Source: Alphaproteobacteria bacterium UBA4588
GTDB lineage: Bacteria; Pseudomonadota; Alphaproteobacteria; Rhodobacterales; Rhodobacteraceae
Length of the DNA stretch: 64,000 nt
Assembly (NCBI GenBank): GCA_905182195.1
Contig: CAJJAW010000002.1
Location: forward strand, 62,001-126,000
Direction: 5' to 3'
Below are positions 60,564-64,000 of the stretch, piece by piece (within the stretch, counting starts at the first letter, position 1; every line of letters starts with the position of its first letter). The position numbers were made by a program, and so were the translations under genes. The notes under the pieces were generated by a model that did no database searches, was not told the DNA's origin, and saw nothing but the letters and a program-made list of their open reading frames with translations.

Positions 60564-61952
60564 ATGGACGGCAATCTACAAAATGACTTAACTGAAGTTG
60601 TCGCCAACGATAAAGCCCACGTATGGCATCACCTGATACCACACAAACAGTTTGAGACAGTTGACCCCAACATAATTGTTGAAGGTAAGGGTATGCGCGT
60701 TTGGAACCAGGCTGGCAAAGAGCATCTAGATGCTGTATCCGGTGGCGTTTGGACTGTAAATGTTGGCTATGGCCGCGAAAGCATGGCAGATGCGGTACGA
60801 GACCAGCTAGTTAAAATGCATTTTTTCGCAGGTGCGGCAGGTTCGATCCCTGCTGCGAATTTTTCGAAACGCTTGATTGACAAAATGCCTGGCATGAGCC
60901 GTGTTTACTTCTCCAACTCAGGATCCGAAGCCAATGAAAAAGGCTTCAAAATGATCCGCCAGATTGCCCATAAAAAATATGGTGGTAAGAAAAACAAAAT
61001 ACTGTTCCGAGAGCGCGACTACCACGGCACAACCATCGCGACGCTCGCCGCCGGTGGCCAACATGAGCGCAATGCGCAATACGGCCCCTTTCCTCAGGGC
61101 TTCATCTCAGTTCCACATTGCTTGGAATACCGAGAAGCTGCGCAAGAAAATTTAGGCCAAGGCGAAACCTACGGCCTACGAGCCGCCAATGCGATTGAAG
61201 ATGTAATACTACGTGAAGGCGCTGATACCGTAGGCGGTTTGATCCTTGAGCCAGTTACAGCCGGTGGCGGCGTGATTGTGCCACCAGAGGGCTATTGGCA
61301 GCGAGTTCAGGAAATCTGCAAGAAATACGATGTATTGTTGATGATAGACGAAGTCGTCTGTGGCCTTGGCCGCACCGGCACTTGGTTTGGCTATCAGCAT
61401 TACGATGTCAAACCCGACATCGTAACAATGGCAAAGGGCGTGGCGTCTGGCTATGCAGCTATCTCCTTAACCGTCACTACAGAAGAAGTGTTTAGCCTCT
61501 TTAAAGATACGACCGACCCAATGGGTTACTTCCGCGATATCTCCACATTTGGTGGCTGCACGGCGGGCCCAGCTGCGGCATTGGAAAATATGCGGATCAT
61601 CGAAGATGAAAACCTTCTGGAAAACTGCATCGCCCGCGGCGAGCAGCTGATGGGCAACCTGAATGCATTGGCAGAAAAACATATCTGCATCGGACAAGTC
61701 CGAGGCAAGGGTCTCTTTTGTGGTGCAGAGCTAGTCGCAGATCGTGAAACTCGTGAACCCGCAGAGGAAAGTAAAGTGATGGCCGTAGTGAAAGATTGCA
61801 TGGCGCAGGGCGTCATCATTGGCGCCACCAACCGTTCGGTCCCAGGTTTCAATAATACTCTGTGCCTCTCACCTGCACTGATATGTACAGCAGAGGATAT
61901 CGATCTGATTACAGCATCGATCGACCAAGCGCTCACTCGCGTCTTTGGCTAG
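60564..61952 (+). CDS. tpa: Taurine:pyruvate aminotransferase
   Basis: Class III PLP enzyme of about 462 residues that converts taurine and pyruvate to sulfoacetaldehyde and alanine, feeding Xsc. The sequence from HVWHHLIPHKQFETVDP through the PLP lysine in IVTMAKGVASGYAAISLTV follows Tpa of roseobacters closely. The start at 60564 has AAGGAG at 60550-60555; the upstream open frame to 60438 is not coding. A hairpin terminator follows. Confidence 0.95.
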   Translation: MDGNLQNDLTEVVANDKAHVWHHLIPHKQFETVDPNIIVEGKGMRVWNQAGKEHLDAVSGGVWTVNVGYGRESMADAVRDQLVKMHFFAGAAGSIPAANFSKRLIDKMPGMSRVYFSNSGSEANEKGFKMIRQIAHKKYGGKKNKILFRERDYHGTTIATLAAGGQHERNAQYGPFPQGFISVPHCLEYREAAQENLGQGETYGLRAANAIEDVILREGADTVGGLILEPVTAGGGVIVPPEGYWQRVQEICKKYDVLLMIDEVVCGLGRTGTWFGYQHYDVKPDIVTMAKGVASGYAAISLTVTTEEVFSLFKDTTDPMGYFRDISTFGGCTAGPAAALENMRIIEDENLLENCIARGEQLMGNLNALAEKHICIGQVRGKGLFCGAELVADRETREPAEESKVMAVVKDCMAQGVIIGATNRSVPGFNNTLCLSPALICTAEDIDLITASIDQALTRVFG

Positions 61953-61977
61953 GACTACAAACACCCCAAAAATAAAT

Positions 61978-62003
61978 ATAGGTAGGGCTTCGGCTCTGCC
62001 TAT
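61978..62003 (+). terminator. Hairpin with TTCG loop after tpa
   Basis: ATAGGTAGGGC pairs with GCTCTGCCTAT (11 bp, two G-U pairs) closed by a TTCG tetraloop, 25 bases past the tpa stop. The plus-strand U-tract is weak (TGGCTTT), so termination may be partial and leave some read-through to tauR. Confidence 0.65.
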
Positions 62004-62114
62004 TGGCTTTGGCCGGTTAGTGATTTTAGGCCAAGCGCCAACCTAGCCTTTCACTTCTTAACCTTAACAGAGCAACCGCTCACCCCTAGACAGCTGGTCT
62101 AAAACTGGGCAAGG

Positions 62115-62147
62115 ATAAGTCCAGTACACACATAGGCTTCAGTCCAA
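62115..62147 (-). promoter_or_regulatory. Putative TauR operator at the tauR start
   Basis: On the minus strand: TTGGACTGAA (62147-62138) then CTGGACTTAT (62124-62115), again 23 bases apart and in the same order as at tpa and xsc. It ends one base before the tauR ATG, so TauR binding here should block its own expression. Confidence 0.6.
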
Positions 62148-62148
62148 A

Positions 62149-63603
62149 ATGGCGATTCCCGAAGAGACATTCTTTTTGCCCCCAGATGCGGAAGGCACGC
62201 TACAGAACCAGATCCAACAGCTGGTGGCGGAAGCGATACTCAGCGGCCGGTTTCGACCAGGTGAGAAAATGCCGTCCAGCCGCAAGCTGGCCAAGCACCT
62301 GTCGGTAAGCCGGATCACCGTAACCCTGGCCTATACTGAGTTGTTAGCCGATGATTATCTCACCAGCCGGGGCCGTAGCGGCTATTACATTAGTGAAAAC
62401 GCACCACAACCACCAAAATTTGCTATCACTCCCCGTGAAGATAAAGTGGATTGGGCTCGGGCTATTGGCCAAAAGTTCTCAGGCGGAGTGTCTCTGACCA
62501 AGCCACAAGATTGGGGCAAATACAAATATCCGTTTATCTATGGCCAGGCCGATGAAACTCTGTTTGATCGCTCCAACTGGCGGTTGTGTGCTCTGCAAGC
62601 TTTAGGCTCAAAAGATTATGACGCGCTGACCTCAGATTATTTTGACCGCGATGACCCCAAATTGATTGAGTTTATCCTGCGCCACACCCTGCCTCGCCGC
62701 GGCATTAAAGCTGAACCCGATGAAGTGTTGGTCACCATGGGCGCACAAAACGCACTGTGGCTATCGGCAAATGTCTTGCTCAACCAACGGCGCACGGCCG
62801 CCCTGGAAAACCCCTGTTACCCATCTCTGCGCGATATCCTCACACAGTCGCGGTGCCAAGTGGCGTCAGTAGAGGTCGATGCAAGCGGCCTGCCGCCGGA
62901 TTCACTTCCTAGCGATGTGGATGTGGTCTTCACCACCCCCTCGCACCAATGCCCGACCGCCACCACCATGCCGTTGGAACGGAGGCAGGCACTACTGCAG
63001 CGGGCCTCTGAAAAAGATTTTTTAATTGTTGAGGATGATTACGAATTTGAGATGTCTTTTCTTAAAGCCCCCTCACCAGCTCTGAAATCTCTGGACCGCG
63101 AAGGTCGAGTGATCTATGTGGGCAGCTTTTCAAAATCGTTATTTCCCGGTTTGAGGCTTGGCTATTTGGTTGGCTCAAAGCATTTTATACGGGAGGCAAG
63201 AGCGCTCCGCTCGACAGTTTTGCGACATCCACCCGGCCATATTCAACGTACCGCCGCTTATTTTTTGTCACTGGGCCATTACGATGCCTTGATCCGGCGG
63301 ATGGGCAGCGCCTTTCAAGATAGGCGCCTGGCTATGGAAGAAGCCTTCCTTCAATATGGGCTCACGGTTGCTGGCCAAGGCACTTTTGGTGGCAGTTCGT
63401 TTTGGATGCGCGCTCCAAATGGCGTTGATACCGAAGTGGTGGCAGAACAACTGCGCGCGAAAGGTGTATTGATTGAACCTGGTCGGCCGTTTTTTACCAC
63501 TGAAGACGCGCCAAAGAATTATTATCGCTTGGCTTACAGCTCTTTGCCCGTACGCAAAATCACAGACGGTGTGGCCTTGATTGCCAGCGAAATATACCCA
63601 TGA
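62149..63603 (+). CDS. tauR: MocR/GntR-family regulator TauR
   Basis: 484 residues. An N-terminal winged helix (QIQQLVAEAILSGRFRPGEKMPSSRKLAKHL, then SRITVTLAYTELLADDYL) is fused to an aminotransferase-like domain with the PLP lysine in VGSFSKSLFPGLRLGYL. In R. capsulatus TauR activates taurine genes. It is close to tpa, and the paired repeats around these genes fit its role. Its stop overlaps the exporter start (ATGA). Confidence 0.92.
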   Translation: MAIPEETFFLPPDAEGTLQNQIQQLVAEAILSGRFRPGEKMPSSRKLAKHLSVSRITVTLAYTELLADDYLTSRGRSGYYISENAPQPPKFAITPREDKVDWARAIGQKFSGGVSLTKPQDWGKYKYPFIYGQADETLFDRSNWRLCALQALGSKDYDALTSDYFDRDDPKLIEFILRHTLPRRGIKAEPDEVLVTMGAQNALWLSANVLLNQRRTAALENPCYPSLRDILTQSRCQVASVEVDASGLPPDSLPSDVDVVFTTPSHQCPTATTMPLERRQALLQRASEKDFLIVEDDYEFEMSFLKAPSPALKSLDREGRVIYVGSFSKSLFPGLRLGYLVGSKHFIREARALRSTVLRHPPGHIQRTAAYFLSLGHYDALIRRMGSAFQDRRLAMEEAFLQYGLTVAGQGTFGGSSFWMRAPNGVDTEVVAEQLRAKGVLIEPGRPFFTTEDAPKNYYRLAYSSLPVRKITDGVALIASEIYP

Positions 63604-64000
63604 TACCCAATTTGGCGGCTTTGCTCGCGCTGCCCATCAGTGAGATCGCAGTGCTTGCAGTTATTTGCTTTATCGCAGGCTTGATACGCGGTTTTTCTGG
63701 CTTTGCGCTTTCGGCTATGGTGATGGCCTCTGGTGCATTAATCATCACCCCAGTTCAACTGATACCAATATGCTGGTGGCTAGAAATGACTGCATCACTT
63801 TTTATGCTGCGGGACGGCTGGCAGGATGCCAACCGAAAGGTTGCGATTGGACTGGCTATCGGCTCGACACTGGGTGTTCCATTTGGGCTTGCACTGACCA
63901 TCGCTATTGCCGCTGATCTCTCCAAACTCCTGGCCTTGGGTGTAATCATTGCCCTTGCAACCTTCCAATTGTCGCAGATCAAAATACAGTTTTTGGCCAC
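63600..64000 (+). CDS. TauE/SafE-family sulfite/sulfonate exporter (3' end outside window)
   Basis: About 133 codons before the window edge. Hydrophobic helices with ICFIAGLIRGFSGFALSAM, the typical first TauE/SafE repeat, then LIPICWWLEMTASLFML and later helices. It would release sulfite or sulfoacetate made from taurine. Starts inside the tauR stop (four-base overlap), so it is coupled to tauR. Confidence 0.85.
   Translation, partial: MIPNLAALLALPISEIAVLAVICFIAGLIRGFSGFALSAMVMASGALIITPVQLIPICWWLEMTASLFMLRDGWQDANRKVAIGLAIGSTLGVPFGLALTIAIAADLSKLLALGVIIALATFQLSQIKIQFLA

Overview
The window looks like chromosome of a marine alphaproteobacterium of the Rhodobacteraceae (Roseobacter group), probably a pelagic lineage of moderate GC. 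The evidence is a GcrA-type cell-cycle regulator, DUF1467 next to methylmalonyl-CoA epimerase, a TauR/Tpa/Xsc taurine pathway with a cytoplasmic SoeABC sulfite dehydrogenase, and roseobacter-like HrpB, RimO and ArgD/ArgF neighbourhoods. The assignment is inferred from protein families only. I saw no rRNA, tRNA, CRISPR array, insertion sequence or prophage.

Layout. 0-5.8 kb: the end of a fadB fatty-oxidation gene, a DMT permease, an acyl-CoA synthetase, and a one-TM protein that looks like an M48 peptidase without its zinc site. 5.9-10.4 kb: a tightly overlapping nucleoside-salvage operon, cdd-deoA-deoB-add-upp. 10.4-16.4 kb: a VOC/cupin protein, a propionyl-CoA synthetase fossil, nadK, a frameshifted glyA, a VOC protein, an esterase and a decayed phnA-like gene. 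16.5-40.8 kb: mostly housekeeping (lepA, rpmB, meaB, hrpB, gnd, argF/argD, gcrA, rimO, a lipoprotein peptidase, a deacetylase-family hydrolase, a nitroreductase, mce, aspS, carB, arsH, tdk).

40.9-64 kb is a sulfonate region. One minus-strand operon, xsc-pta-soeA-(alpha/beta hydrolase)-soeB-soeC, turns sulfoacetaldehyde into acetyl phosphate, acetyl-CoA and sulfite, and then oxidises the sulfite. Divergent from it runs metY-(alpha/beta hydrolase)-(hydroxyacyl-CoA dehydrogenase/crotonase fusion). Then come a broken taurine permease gene (tauC), an AT-rich spermidine/putrescine-type ABC transporter, a fossil of agmatinase, taurine:pyruvate aminotransferase (tpa), its regulator tauR, and the start of a TauE/SafE-like sulfite exporter.

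The most notable results are these. (1) A regulatory code: near-identical direct repeats (TTGGMCTKA then CTGGMCYTA, 23 bases start to start) lie upstream of xsc and tpa and immediately before tauR, which reads as a TauR regulon. (2) The pathway is complete, yet the only tauABC trace in the window is dead, and an unrelated polyamine-type importer occupies its place beside tpa. (3) An alpha/beta hydrolase gene is embedded, with overlaps on both sides, inside the soe operon. (4) At least four genes or fossils are decayed outright (prpE, phnA-like, tauC, speB), and glyA carries one frameshift that may be a sequencing error.
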